From Eubacteriaceae bacterium (GTDB lineage: Bacteria; Bacillota; Clostridia; Lachnospirales; Lachnospiraceae), in contig CAJTDQ010000008.1 in assembly GCA_910574895.1 (NCBI GenBank), positions 26,855 through 90,854 of the forward strand: 64,000 nt of DNA. Direction: 5' to 3'. Positions 25,838-36,700 of the stretch are shown piece by piece. The first letter of the stretch is position 1, and each line of letters starts with the position of its first letter. The position numbers and the translations under genes are program-made. Under the pieces are notes generated by a model. The model was not told the origin of the DNA, did no database searches, and was given only the letters and a program-made list of their open reading frames with translations.

Positions 25838-26959
25838 ATGAGTGATTTAGGAAAAGACATTAAAAAATTAGGGTTTGGATTGATGCGTCTTCCAAAGAAA
25901 GATGGCACTATTGATATAGAGCAGACAAAGGAAATGGTAGATTTGTTTTTAGAAGCAGGTTTTACATATTTTGATACAGCATGGGCTTATGCAGGAAGCG
26001 AGGATGCAATTCGTCAGGCACTGGTAGAGCGTTATCCAAGAGAAAGCTTCCAGCTTGCTACAAAAAATGCGGCATGGATTAATTGCAAGACAAAAGAAGA
26101 GGCTTATGAGCAGTTTGATGTATCTTTAAAACAGACAGGAGCAGGATATTTTGACTTCTATTTACTCCACAATCTGGGAGAGGGAAGATCACATTATTTT
26201 GATGACTTCGACATGTGGAACTGGGTACAGGAAAAGAAAAAAGAAGGCTTGATTAAGCATGTCGGATTTTCGTTTCATTCAACACCAGAAGAATTGGAAA
26301 AAATTTTAGATGCACATCCTGAAATGGAATTTGTTCAATTACAGATTAACTATGCTGATTGGGATAATCCTGCAGTACAGTCCAGACGTTGCTACGAAAT
26401 AGCACGAAAGTATGGAAAACCTGTTATTATTATGGAGCCGGTAAAAGGTGGTATGTTGGCAACACCACCGGAAAGTGTAGAAAAGATATTAAAGGACTCA
26501 GAACCGGAGGCTTCGGCTGCATCTTGGGCAGTTCGTTTTGCTGCAAATTTAGAAGGGGTCATCACTGTACTTTCAGGAATGAGTAATGTGGAACAAATGA
26601 AAGATAATATTTCTTATATGAAAGAGTTTACCGGATTAAGTGAAAATCAACAAAGAACATTAGAAAAAGCGCGGGAAGAGCTTACTAAAATATCGCTGAT
26701 TCCTTGTACTACATGTAATTATTGTGCTAAGGTATGCCCGATGAACATTGGCATTTCTGGTTCATTTACAGCAATTAATTATCTTACACTTTATAACGAT
26801 ATGGATATGGCAAAACATCAGGAAAACTGGCTTGTCGGTGGTCATGGACTAAAACGTGCAAATGAATGTATTCAGTGTGGAAAGTGTGAGGAAGCATGTC
26901 CACAGCAAATTAAAATCAGAGAACATTTGAGTGAGATTAGCGAGACTTTGCTGAAATAA
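25838..26959 (+). CDS. Aldo/keto reductase with C-terminal ferredoxin domain
   Basis: Oxidoreductase of 373 residues. The TIM-barrel AKR domain (KKLGFGLMRLP, FDTAWAYAGSEDAI, the DFYLLHNL catalytic region, GFSFHS) is followed by a 4Fe-4S ferredoxin-like region with CTTCNYCAKVCP and CIQCGKCEEACP. It last-genes the LysR-linked redox cluster. The 25826 ATG is the first in frame, but the AAGGA at 25821 and homology favour 25838. The substrate is unknown; iron-sulfur AKRs of this kind are common in anaerobes. Confidence 0.92.
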   Translation: MSDLGKDIKKLGFGLMRLPKKDGTIDIEQTKEMVDLFLEAGFTYFDTAWAYAGSEDAIRQALVERYPRESFQLATKNAAWINCKTKEEAYEQFDVSLKQTGAGYFDFYLLHNLGEGRSHYFDDFDMWNWVQEKKKEGLIKHVGFSFHSTPEELEKILDAHPEMEFVQLQINYADWDNPAVQSRRCYEIARKYGKPVIIMEPVKGGMLATPPESVEKILKDSEPEASAASWAVRFAANLEGVITVLSGMSNVEQMKDNISYMKEFTGLSENQQRTLEKAREELTKISLIPCTTCNYCAKVCPMNIGISGSFTAINYLTLYNDMDMAKHQENWLVGGHGLKRANECIQCGKCEEACPQQIKIREHLSEISETLLK

Positions 26960-27043
26960 TTCTTCCGCAATCTTAATCTTTATTTTTTTACAAATCTATG
27001 ATATTCTATTTCTAGGTTTTTTACGAATAGAAAGGAAAAGAAC

Positions 27044-27739
27044 ATGAACAGAGTTTTACTGAAATTGAGTGGAGAAGCACTTGCAGGAGATAAAAAAACA
27101 GGATTTGATGAGGATACTTGTGTAGCTGTAGCAAAGCAGGTGAAATCAATTGTTGATAAGGGCGTTCAGGTGGCTATTGTTATTGGTGGAGGAAACTTCT
27201 GGAGAGGACGTACCAGTAATAAGATAGACAGACCAAAGGCAGATGGAATCGGAATGCTTGCTACAATCATGAATTGTATGTATGTTTCTGAAATTTTCAG
27301 AACTGAAGGAATGGATACCAATGTGTACACACCATTTACATGTGGTACATGGACAAAGCTTTTTTCTAAAGATGAAGCGGTAGTTGATTTAGAGAAAGGA
27401 AAAGTTGTCTTCTTTGCAGGTGGCACAGGACATCCATATTTTTCAACAGACATGACGATGGTACTTCGTGCTATTGAGATAGAAGCAGACTGTATCCTTG
27501 GAGCAAAGGCAATTGACGGTGTTTATGACAGTGATCCGGCTAAGAATCCGAATGCAAAGAAGTACGACGAGCTTCCTATTTCAAAAATTGTTGATGACAG
27601 ATTAGGAGTCATTGATTTAGCAGCAAGTGTTCTGGCTATGGAAAATAAGATGCCTATGCTGTTGTTTGGACTGAATGAAGAAGATAGTATTAATAAGGCA
27701 GTCTCAGGAGAACAGATAGGAACAAAGATTACAGTGTAA
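27044..27739 (+). CDS. pyrH: UMP kinase
   Basis: Phosphorylates UMP to UDP with ATP; a hexameric amino-acid-kinase-fold enzyme of 231 residues. Visible are LLKLSGEALAG, the GGGNFWRG loop, the TDMTMVLRAIEIEAD region and DPAKNPNAKKYDEL. It starts a housekeeping run ending in polC and lies 19 bases before frr, the usual pairing; rpsB and tsf, often upstream, are absent here. Confidence 0.97.
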   Translation: MNRVLLKLSGEALAGDKKTGFDEDTCVAVAKQVKSIVDKGVQVAIVIGGGNFWRGRTSNKIDRPKADGIGMLATIMNCMYVSEIFRTEGMDTNVYTPFTCGTWTKLFSKDEAVVDLEKGKVVFFAGGTGHPYFSTDMTMVLRAIEIEADCILGAKAIDGVYDSDPAKNPNAKKYDELPISKIVDDRLGVIDLAASVLAMENKMPMLLFGLNEEDSINKAVSGEQIGTKITV

Positions 27740-27758
27740 AATAATGAAGGAGATTATT

Positions 27759-28313
27759 ATGGAAGAATTATTGATGACTTTTGAAGAAAAGATGGAGAAA
27801 TCTTTAAATAACTTAAATGGTGAGTTTTCTACAATCAGAGCAGGAAGAGCAAATCCTCATGTCTTAGACAGAATTATGGTAGATTATTATGGCACACCAA
27901 CACCAATACAGCAGGTAGGTAATGTATCTGTACCAGAGGCAAGAATGATTGTTATCCAGCCATGGGATGTTTCTATTCTGAAAGAAGTAGAAAGAGCAAT
28001 TATCATGTCAGACCTTGGAATTACACCAACAAATGACGGGAAACTGATTCGTCTTGTATTTCCTGAATTGACAGAGGAAAGAAGAAAGGAATTAGCAAAG
28101 GACATTAAGAAAAAAGGCGAGAGTGCAAAGGTTGCAGTCAGAAATATCAGAAGAGATGCCATTGATGCTGTAAAGAAAAAAGGAAAAGAAGATGGTTTTT
28201 CAGAGGATGATATTAAAGGATATGAAGACGACATCCAGAAGAATACAGATGCATTTGTTAAGAAGATAGATGCAGCTGTTGATGCAAAAACAGACGAGAT
28301 TATGACAGTTTAA
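27759..28313 (+). CDS. frr: Ribosome recycling factor
   Basis: Splits post-termination ribosomes together with EF-G. The 184-residue protein shows the family core (STIRAGRANPHVLD, DYYGTPTPIQQVGNV, LTEERRKELAKDIKKKGE, VRNIRRDA). The upstream ATG at 27744 overlaps the AAGGAGA ribosome site, so 27759 is the start. Confidence 0.97.
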   Translation: MEELLMTFEEKMEKSLNNLNGEFSTIRAGRANPHVLDRIMVDYYGTPTPIQQVGNVSVPEARMIVIQPWDVSILKEVERAIIMSDLGITPTNDGKLIRLVFPELTEERRKELAKDIKKKGESAKVAVRNIRRDAIDAVKKKGKEDGFSEDDIKGYEDDIQKNTDAFVKKIDAAVDAKTDEIMTV

Positions 28314-28331
28314 TGATAAACGTACGAAATA

Positions 28332-28360
28332 AGAGGAAACAGTTGTTTCCTCTATTTTCC
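28332..28360 (+). terminator. Weak terminator-like hairpin between frr and uppS
   Basis: AGAGGAAAC (28332-28340) and GTTTCCTCT (28345-28353) with a four-base loop and the tail ATTTTCC. It may reduce rather than end transcription into uppS. Confidence 0.5.
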
Positions 28361-28455
28361 GTTATAAGAACAATAGAACTGGGAGTATATGCAGAGTAGA
28401 AAATAATACTTCCGGTATAATGAACCTGAAAAAGATTAGTGAAACGGAGCATATT

Positions 28456-29184
28456 ATGGCAGAGAAAATTGACGTAACAGGAATGAAGATACCGGAGCAT
28501 GTAGCGATTATATTAGATGGAAACGGACGCTGGGCAAAGAAGCGCTTTCTTCCACGAAATGCAGGACATGCAGCAGGAGCAAAAACTGTTGAAAAGATAA
28601 TAGAAGATGCCCATGATTTGGGAATTAAATATATGACAATGTATGCTTTTTCTACAGAAAACTGGAATCGTCCGGAAAGTGAAGTAAAAGCTCTTATGAA
28701 ACTACTAAGAAATTATTTGAAGGACTGTATTGAGAGAGCAAATAAAAATGATATGAAGTGTCTTGTAATAGGAGATAAATCCCGTTTAGACCAGGATATT
28801 GTTGATAAGATTAACGAGTTAGAGGAATGTTCTAAGGAGAATCAGGGGATTACATTTATTATTGCGCTGAATTATGGAAGCAGAGACGAGATTCGAAGAG
28901 CGATGACAAAGATGGCACAGGATTGTAAAGAAGGAAAAATGAATCCGGAAGATATTACAGAAAGTACTATTAGTGATTATCTTGATACAAAAGGAATTCC
29001 TGATCCTGACTTGTTGATTCGTACGAGTGGAGAAATCAGACTGTCTAATTATTTATTATGGCAGCTGGCATATACTGAATTTTATTTTACAGATGTATTA
29101 TGGCCGGATTTTAATAAAGAAGAATTAAAAAAAGCGATTGTAAAATATAATCAGCGTGACAGACGTTTTGGTGGTGTGAAATAA
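28456..29184 (+). CDS. uppS: Undecaprenyl diphosphate synthase (isoprenyl transferase)
   Basis: Cis-prenyltransferase making the C55 lipid carrier for cell-wall synthesis, 242 residues. The first motif is ILDGNGRWAKKR with the catalytic Asp; FSTENWNRP and the C-terminal PDPDLLIRTSGEIRLSNYLLWQ are also clear. GGAG before 28456 fixes the start. cdsA follows. Confidence 0.97.
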   Translation: MAEKIDVTGMKIPEHVAIILDGNGRWAKKRFLPRNAGHAAGAKTVEKIIEDAHDLGIKYMTMYAFSTENWNRPESEVKALMKLLRNYLKDCIERANKNDMKCLVIGDKSRLDQDIVDKINELEECSKENQGITFIIALNYGSRDEIRRAMTKMAQDCKEGKMNPEDITESTISDYLDTKGIPDPDLLIRTSGEIRLSNYLLWQLAYTEFYFTDVLWPDFNKEELKKAIVKYNQRDRRFGGVK

Positions 29185-29214
29185 AAAATCTATCCAATAG
29201 ATGAAAAGAACACG

Positions 29215-29261
29215 GTGCGCAGTGAGACATGAAGAAAAGTGTAACACAGTGCACAGTGAGA
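29215..29261 (+). repeat. Short direct repeat between uppS and cdsA
   Basis: GTGCGCAGTGAGA (29215-29227) and GTGCACAGTGAGA (29249-29261) match at 12 of 13 positions, 34 bases apart, just before the cdsA ribosome site. No function is apparent. Confidence 0.4.
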
Positions 29262-29276
29262 TTGAGAGGAAAGAAA

Positions 29277-30101
29277 ATGGTACTTAGCAAATTTGCAAAT
29301 AAGTCTTTTGTGACAAGATTAATTAGTGGAATTGTATTGGTCGGGCTGATGCTGGCAACAATTATTCCGGGAGGAACTGTTTTGTTTGTCGCAAACATGC
29401 TTATTTCGCTAGTGGGAGTATATGAATTGTATAAGGTAATGGGACTTGAGAAATCATTGCCGGGTGTGACAGGATATGTGGCAACAATTTCCTATTATGC
29501 ATTATTATTCACACAGAAAACACAATATATTACTATATTGTTTATTGTATTCTTGATTGCGTTACTGGCACAGTATGTTTTTATGTTTCCGCAATATAAG
29601 ACAGAGCAGGTGTCTAATGCGATTATGTGTATGTTATATGCCGGTGTGCTTCTCTCATATATTTATATAGTAAGAGAAGGGAACAATGGGGCATATACGG
29701 TATGGTTGATATTTTTATGTTCATGGGCCAGTGATACATGTGCTTATGTGGCGGGAGTGGCATTTGGAAAACATAAAATGGCACCGGTACTCAGCCCTAA
29801 AAAATCTATTGAGGGCGCAGTCGGAGGTGTTGTAGGTGCTGCTGTTTTAGGGGCAGTTTATGCAGCTGTATTTATTGATAAGATACAGTTAAGTGTTAAT
29901 CCAGTCATGGTATTTGCAGTTATCTGTGCAGTTGGTGCATTAATTTCCATGGTAGGAGATTTGGCAGCATCTGCTATTAAGAGAAATCACGATATTAAAG
30001 ATTATGGAACATTGATTCCCGGACATGGTGGAATCATGGATAGATTTGACAGTGTGATATATGTCGCACCGATTATCTGGATATTACTTCAGATATTTTA
30101 A
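29277..30101 (+). CDS. cdsA: Phosphatidate cytidylyltransferase
   Basis: Makes CDP-diacylglycerol from phosphatidate and CTP, the branch point for phospholipids. The 274-residue membrane protein has about eight helices and the C-terminal signature with SMVGDLAASAIKRNHDIKD and PGHGGIMDRFDS. An upstream ATG at 29229 is in frame, but AGAGGAAAG before 29277 fits better. Confidence 0.95.
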   Translation: MVLSKFANKSFVTRLISGIVLVGLMLATIIPGGTVLFVANMLISLVGVYELYKVMGLEKSLPGVTGYVATISYYALLFTQKTQYITILFIVFLIALLAQYVFMFPQYKTEQVSNAIMCMLYAGVLLSYIYIVREGNNGAYTVWLIFLCSWASDTCAYVAGVAFGKHKMAPVLSPKKSIEGAVGGVVGAAVLGAVYAAVFIDKIQLSVNPVMVFAVICAVGALISMVGDLAASAIKRNHDIKDYGTLIPGHGGIMDRFDSVIYVAPIIWILLQIF

Positions 30102-30171
30102 GAGAAAAGCTGATATGAAATGAGTTTTTGCATACAAAATGCAGGAACAAAATAATATAATGGAGAAAATA

Positions 30172-31314
30172 ATGAAAAATATATCAATTTTAGGCTCTAC
30201 CGGTTCTATTGGAACACAGACTCTAGATATTGTGAGGGCCAATAATGATTTAAATGTCGTTGCGATTGCAGCAGGTTCTAATGTAAAGATGTTGGAAGAA
30301 CAGATACGTGAATTCCATCCAAAACTTGTATGTGTATACAATGAAGAGGCAGCAGGAAGACTAAAGACAGCAGTTGCAGATACAGATGTGAAAGTCGTAG
30401 CAGGAATGGATGGTTTGATAGAGGCTGCTACATATAATAGTGCTCAGATTGTTGTGACAGCATTTGTGGGAATGATAGGTATCCGTCCGACACTGGAGGC
30501 TATTAAAGCAGGAAAAGATATCGCATTGGCAAACAAGGAAACTTTGGTTACAGCAGGCCATCTGGTAATGGAAGCTGCAAAAGAATATGGTGTAAAGATT
30601 CTTCCGGTAGATAGTGAACACAGTGCGATATTTCAGTCACTAAATGGTGAGAATAAAAAAGAAATTGATAAGATTTTACTGACTGCATCGGGAGGTCCTT
30701 TCAGAGGATGGACCAGAGAGCAGATGAAAAATGTGCAGGTGGAAGATGCGCTGAAGCATCCAAACTGGGCGATGGGACAGAAAATCACTATAGATTCAGC
30801 TACAATGGTAAACAAAGGACTGGAAGTCATTGAGGCAAAGTGGCTGTTTGATGTAGACATTGATCATGTGCAGGCAGTGGTTCAGCCTCAGAGTATTATT
30901 CATTCGATGGTGCAGTATAAAGATGGTGCAGTGATTGCCCAGCTTGGAACACCGGATATGAAACTGCCAATACAGTATGCATTATATTATCCTGAGAGAA
31001 GGTATCTGGCAGGAGACAGACTTGATTTTGCAAAAATCGGTCAGATTACATTTGAAGAACCGGATTTAAATAACTTTGCAGGGCTGAAAATGGCATATGA
31101 GGCAGGGCGAATGGGTGGTTCCATGCCGACTGTATTTAATGCAGCAAATGAAAAAGCAGTAGCAAAGTTTTTAAATAGAAAAATCGGATTTTTGGATATT
31201 ACAGATATGATTCAATATTGTATGGAGCAACATGAAAATATTAATCATCCGACAGTAGAACAAATATTAGAAATAGAACAATGGGTATATGAGCTTATTG
31301 AGAATAGGTGGTAG
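30172..31314 (+). CDS. dxr: 1-deoxy-D-xylulose 5-phosphate reductoisomerase
   Basis: Second step of the MEP isoprenoid pathway: NADPH-dependent conversion of DXP to MEP. The 380-residue enzyme has the NADPH loop LGSTGSIGTQTLD, the ANKETLV segment, the metal site PVDSEHSA and the flexible active-site region near HPNWAMGQKITID. GGAG at 30162-30165 sets the start. It sits with ispG and uppS in one run, linking isoprenoid and lipid-carrier synthesis. Confidence 0.97.
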   Translation: MKNISILGSTGSIGTQTLDIVRANNDLNVVAIAAGSNVKMLEEQIREFHPKLVCVYNEEAAGRLKTAVADTDVKVVAGMDGLIEAATYNSAQIVVTAFVGMIGIRPTLEAIKAGKDIALANKETLVTAGHLVMEAAKEYGVKILPVDSEHSAIFQSLNGENKKEIDKILLTASGGPFRGWTREQMKNVQVEDALKHPNWAMGQKITIDSATMVNKGLEVIEAKWLFDVDIDHVQAVVQPQSIIHSMVQYKDGAVIAQLGTPDMKLPIQYALYYPERRYLAGDRLDFAKIGQITFEEPDLNNFAGLKMAYEAGRMGGSMPTVFNAANEKAVAKFLNRKIGFLDITDMIQYCMEQHENINHPTVEQILEIEQWVYELIENRW

Positions 31315-31316
31315 AA

Positions 31317-32618
31317 ATGCAGACAGCAATTAGTATAATTATAGCGTTAATAATTTTTGGAGTGTTGGTTTTAATTCATGAGTTTGGCCATTTTATTGTA
31401 GCAAAGAAAAATGGCGTAGTGGTTAATGAGTTTTCTATTGGTATGGGACCAAGAATATTCAGCCGTGTGGCAAAAAGCGGCACAAGATATTCAATCAAGG
31501 TTCTTCCGTTAGGCGGTTCATGTGCGATGCTCGGTGAAGATGAGGATAATGAGGAAGAAGGTTCATTTAATTCAAAATCTATCTGGGCAAGAAGTGCGAT
31601 TATATTTGCCGGACCGTTTTTTAATTTTATTTTAGCTTTTGTTCTGGCATTAATTGTGATTGGTGCTGCAGGGGCAGATGTGTCTTATGTAACCAGTGTG
31701 GATAAAAATTCGGCAGCTTATGAGGCAGGACTTCGTGAGGGTGACAGAATTACAAAGTATAATGGTGCACATGCTACACTTGGAAGAGAAATTTATTTAG
31801 AAGACTATGTAAATCCTTTAGATGGTAGTGAAATTTCCATATCTTTTGTAAGGGATGGAGAAAAGAAAACAATAAAGTATACTCCAAATACAGAAAAAAG
31901 ATATATCGTTGGTATGAACTATAGTGCTACAGACACACAGGCAGAGATTTCACAGGTTAACAGAGAATCTGCCATGGCAGAGGCAGGAGTGCAGCCGGGA
32001 GATGTTGTCACAGAGATTGATGGAGTAAAGATTACAACAGGAAAGCAGATGTCAGAGCATATTGCTGCACATCCATTTGGAGAGAAAGAAGTACATCTTA
32101 CATTAGATAGAAAAGGTGAGGAAGTTAAGGTTGTGGTAAAACCACAGATGACGAAGATTGCAAATAGTGGGTTTACTTATAATCTTGGAAGAGAGAAGCA
32201 GTCTGTAGGCGGAGTAATTAAGTATAGTTTTACAGAAGTCAGATATGAGATTGCCACCGTTTTAAAGAGTCTGAAAATGTTAGTGACAGGTAAAGTGTCA
32301 GCAAATGAAGTTTCGGGACCGGTAGGAATCGTAAACGTTATTGGAGATACGTATACTACTGCAAAATCAGAGGGGGTAGCAATAACGATATTAACATTGC
32401 TCAATCTGGCAATTATGCTCAGTGCAAATTTAGGTGTTATGAACTTACTTCCGATTCCGGCACTAGATGGTGGAAGATTGTTCTTATATCTGATAGAGAT
32501 TATTACAAGAAAGAAAATTCCTAAGGATAAGGAAGGAATGATACATTTTATAGGATTTATTTTATTAATGGCTTTGATGGTGTTCCTTGTGTTTAATGAT
32601 ATCCGGAAGTTGATCTAA
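31317..32618 (+). CDS. rseP: Site-2 intramembrane zinc metalloprotease RseP
   Basis: Membrane protease of 433 residues that cuts substrates within the bilayer, for example anti-sigma factors or signal peptide remnants. HEFGH holds the zinc ligands in the first helix. Two PDZ-like regions (about 110-290) lie outside, and the third ligand is in LLPIPALDGGR. Only three bases separate it from the dxr stop. Two PDZ copies make it longer than single-PDZ homologues. Confidence 0.95.
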   Translation: MQTAISIIIALIIFGVLVLIHEFGHFIVAKKNGVVVNEFSIGMGPRIFSRVAKSGTRYSIKVLPLGGSCAMLGEDEDNEEEGSFNSKSIWARSAIIFAGPFFNFILAFVLALIVIGAAGADVSYVTSVDKNSAAYEAGLREGDRITKYNGAHATLGREIYLEDYVNPLDGSEISISFVRDGEKKTIKYTPNTEKRYIVGMNYSATDTQAEISQVNRESAMAEAGVQPGDVVTEIDGVKITTGKQMSEHIAAHPFGEKEVHLTLDRKGEEVKVVVKPQMTKIANSGFTYNLGREKQSVGGVIKYSFTEVRYEIATVLKSLKMLVTGKVSANEVSGPVGIVNVIGDTYTTAKSEGVAITILTLLNLAIMLSANLGVMNLLPIPALDGGRLFLYLIEIITRKKIPKDKEGMIHFIGFILLMALMVFLVFNDIRKLI

Positions 32619-32669
32619 GGTTGAGATATCCGGAAGCATCATAGATTAGGGATTGTAAGGTGAAATGTT

Positions 32670-33725
32670 ATGTTAAGAGAGAATACAAAAGTAATTCAGA
32701 TTGGAAATAAAGTAATTGGCGGAGGAAATCCTATTCTGATTCAGTCTATGACAAATACAAAGACAGAAGATGTAGAAGCTACGGTAAATCAGATTAAAGA
32801 GTTAGAGGCGGCAGGCTGTGATATTATCCGATGTGCCGTGCCTACCATGGAGGCGGCAGAAGCAATCGCACAGATAAAGAAACTGATTTCTATTCCGCTT
32901 GTTGCAGACATACATTTTGATTACCGTCTGGCTATTGCAGCCATGGAAAATGGTGCAGACAAGATTCGTATCAATCCGGGAAATATAGGAGATATCTCCA
33001 AAGTAAAAGCTGTCGTAGATGTGGCAAAGGAAAAGAATATTCCTATCAGAGTCGGTGTGAACAGCGGTTCATTAGAAAAGAATATTTTAGAAAAGTATGG
33101 TAAGGTGACTGCTGAAGGAATTGTAGAAAGTGCTTTAGATAAAGTCAAAATTATCGAAGATTTGGGATATGATAATCTCGTTATCAGTATCAAATCATCT
33201 GATGTAATGATGTGTGTCAAAGCATATGAACTGATTGCACAGAAGACCGATTACCCTTTACATGTAGGAATCACAGAATCCGGTACAATTACTTCCGGAA
33301 ATATTAAATCGGCATTAGGATTGGGACTGATTTTAAATCAGGGGATTGGTGATACAATCAGAGTTTCTCTCACAGGAGCACCTGTAGAAGAGATTGCCAG
33401 TGCAAAGCTGATTTTAAAGACATTAGGGCTTAGACAAGGCGGAATATCCGTTGTTTCCTGTCCGACCTGTGGAAGAACACAGATTGACTTAATCGGACTG
33501 GCAGGAAAAGTAGAAAAAATGGTTACAAAATATGATTTAGATATAAAAGTTGCTGTTATGGGATGTGTTGTGAATGGACCGGGAGAGGCCAGAGAAGCAG
33601 ACATTGGTATTGCCGGAGGTAAAGGCGAAGGACTTCTGATAAAGAAAGGTGAAGTAATTAAAAAAATACCCGAAGAACAGTTATTAGATACTCTTGAAGA
33701 TGAATTGAAACACTGGAGGAATTAA
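32670..33725 (+). CDS. ispG: 4-hydroxy-3-methylbut-2-enyl diphosphate synthase
   Basis: Penultimate MEP-pathway enzyme, converting MEcPP to HMBPP with a 4Fe-4S cluster. The 351-residue protein has a TIM barrel (PLVADIHFDYRLA, KIRINPGNIG) and a C-terminal domain whose cluster cysteines are in SCPTCGRTQ and MGCVVNGPGEA. It lies between rseP and polC. Confidence 0.97.
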   Translation: MLRENTKVIQIGNKVIGGGNPILIQSMTNTKTEDVEATVNQIKELEAAGCDIIRCAVPTMEAAEAIAQIKKLISIPLVADIHFDYRLAIAAMENGADKIRINPGNIGDISKVKAVVDVAKEKNIPIRVGVNSGSLEKNILEKYGKVTAEGIVESALDKVKIIEDLGYDNLVISIKSSDVMMCVKAYELIAQKTDYPLHVGITESGTITSGNIKSALGLGLILNQGIGDTIRVSLTGAPVEEIASAKLILKTLGLRQGGISVVSCPTCGRTQIDLIGLAGKVEKMVTKYDLDIKVAVMGCVVNGPGEAREADIGIAGGKGEGLLIKKGEVIKKIPEEQLLDTLEDELKHWRN

Positions 33726-33726
33726 G

Positions 33727-36700
33727 TTGGAAAAAAAGAATTTTCTTGAAGTTTTTCCAAATCTGACACTGAGTGAGGAACTAAAAAGTATATTTCAACT
33801 GGTCGATATTACACGAATAACAACGAACAGTGAACATACAAAGATGAGAATCTATATTGAAAGCAGCAGACTTATTGAAAAGTCTGCTATTTTCAAAGTG
33901 AAAGAGCAATTGGCAAAAAACTTAAGAACTGGAAAGAAGATTTCTATTGAAATCATAGAAAAATACATATTGTCAAAACAGTATACACCGGAAAATCTTT
34001 TTGAGATATATAAAGATAGTATTCTTCTGGAATTAAATGAGTCCAGTCCTATTATTGCTGCAATGTTGAAAAAAGCACCGACCAGATTTGATGAGTCCGG
34101 CAGACTGGTCATTGATTTAGAGTCCAGTATTGTCTCAGAGGCAAGAATGAAAATATTAAAGGATACGATTGAGCATATATTCAGGGACAGATTCGATATG
34201 CCATTGGAGGTACGTATCGAAAAAAGAATTTTGAACAGTAATCGATATGCAGAGCGAAATGCCAGAAGACTGAAAAATGAAGTCAATGTTCTTTTAAGCA
34301 AAGATGAGCCAAAGAAGGAAGAAGAGCAGAAGCAGGCAGAAAGACCGAAACGTCCGAAGAAAGCTACATATTCAGATAATCCGGAAGTGGTATATGGAAG
34401 AGATTTTAAATTTGATTCAGATACACAACTATGTGATGTGTTTGAGGGAACCGGCGAGACCGTTGTAAAAGGTCAGGTTATGACTATGGATGACAGGGAA
34501 ACCCGGACAGGTAAGTTTATTGTTACGTTGGAGATTACAGACTTTACAGACAGTATTGCAGTAAAAATTTTCTTGGGGGATGAAAATGCAAAAAAAGAGT
34601 TTACGTCTAAGGTGAAAAAGAAAACTTTTATTCGTATCAAAGGTGTGGCAATGTATGATACTTATGACAGACAGGTAGAAATCAGCCGTGTGGATGGAAT
34701 GAAACTGATTCCTGCATTTTTCACTGAAAAGAGAAAAGACACTGCTGTAGATAAACGTGTGGAGCTTCATTGTCATACAAAGATGAGTGATATGGACGGT
34801 GTCAGTGAATGTGGTGCTCTTGTGCGCCGTGCCTATGAGTGGGGACATAGAGCCATTGCCATTACTGACCATGGAGTCGTGCAGGCATTTCCGGATGCAT
34901 GGCATGAATATTGTGATATTAAAAAAGAATGTAAAAAAGCAGGTAAGGAATGTGATTTTAAAGTAATATACGGTGTTGAAGCATATCTGGTAGATGACTT
35001 AAAGGATATGATTGTAAATCCAAAAGGACAGAGCCTTGATGACACCTATGTAGTTTTTGATTTGGAAACGACCGGTTTTAGTGCAAAAAGTGATAAAATC
35101 ATAGAGATTGGCGCAGTAAAGGTACAGGAGGGCAAAATCATAGACAGATTCAGTACCTTTGTGAATCCTGAGATTCCAATACCATTTCGTATAGAGCAGC
35201 TTACCAGCATTAATGATAATATGGTAATCAATGCACCGAAGATAGAAGAGATTCTTCCAGAGTTTATGGAGTTCTGTAAAGATTGTGTTATGGTAGCCCA
35301 CAATGCAGATTTTGATATGAGTTTTATTTCAGCGAATTGTGAACGGCAGGGGCTTCCATGTGACTTTACAATCATTGATACAGTGGCGATGTCCAGGTAC
35401 TTGATTATCGGACTTGGAAGATACAAATTGGACAGTGTTGCAAAAGCATTGGGAATAGTATTGGACCATCATCACAGAGCTGTGGATGATGCAGAGTGTA
35501 CTGCACTGATTTTCTTAAAGTTGTGCGATATGCTCCGAGATAAAGGAATTGACAATCTGGATGAGGTCAATGAAGAAGGAAAACAGTCAACAAACCTGAT
35601 TAATAAACTTCCGGCACATCATGCCATCATTTTGGTAAAAGATTTAATTGGAAGAGTTAATCTCTATAAATTGATTTCTATTTCTCATATTGATACATTT
35701 GCAAACAAAAGACCTCGTATTTTAAAGAGTGATTATTTGAAACACTGTGAGGGCCTTATGATAGGCAGTGCCTGTGAAGCGGGAGAGTTATATCAGGCGA
35801 TTCTTCATGGAAGACCGCAGCAGGAGATTGCAAGGCTTGCAGAGTTTTATGACTATTTTGAGGTACAGCCTCTAGGTAATAATGACTTTATGGTGAAAAC
35901 AGGCAATCCTGATATTGATAATAAAAAGAGATTTCTCGTAGAATCCAGAGAAGAGTTGAAAGACATTAATCGAAAGATTATTGAACTGGGAAGAAAGTTT
36001 AACAAAATGACGGTGGCAACCTGTGACGTACATTTCCTAGACCCTGAAGATGAGATATACAGGCGCATTATTCAGTTCGGTCAGGGATTTAAAGATGCAG
36101 ATGAACAGGCACCGCTGTATCTTCGAACCACAGATGAAATGTTAAAAGAATTTGATTATCTGGGAAGCAATGTAGCAGAAGAGATTGTTATTACCAATCC
36201 AAATAAGATTGCAGATATGATTGATAATATTTCTCCAATACATCCTGACAAGTGTCCGCCGGTATTGGAAAATTCTGAAGAGAACTTAAGAAAAATCTGC
36301 TTTGATAAAGCTCATGAAATTTATGGAGATGATTTGCCTAAAATTGTAGAAGACAGATTAGAAGTAGAACTGGATTCCATTATCGGTAATGGATATGCGG
36401 TAATGTACATTATGGCGCAGAGACTGGTTTGGAAGTCGAACGAAGACGGATACCTGGTAGGCTCGAGAGGTTCTGTTGGTTCCTCTTTTGCGGCAACGAT
36501 GTCCGGTATTACAGAGTGTAATCCACTTGCACCACATTACTATTGTGAAAAATGTAAAAGTTCCTTTTTTGAAAAGGAATACAGAGCACCCGAAGGAACA
36601 GATTCAGGAGAAATTAAGCGAATACAGGAAATTATCGCAAAGGAGAAGGCAGAGGGGGGAATCGGATTTGATCTGCCCGATATGGTATGTCCTCACTGTG

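Noticed and set aside
28332..28360. Operon break between frr and uppS
   Set aside because: The hairpin is short with a poor T tract, and no promoter pair could be placed convincingly before uppS.
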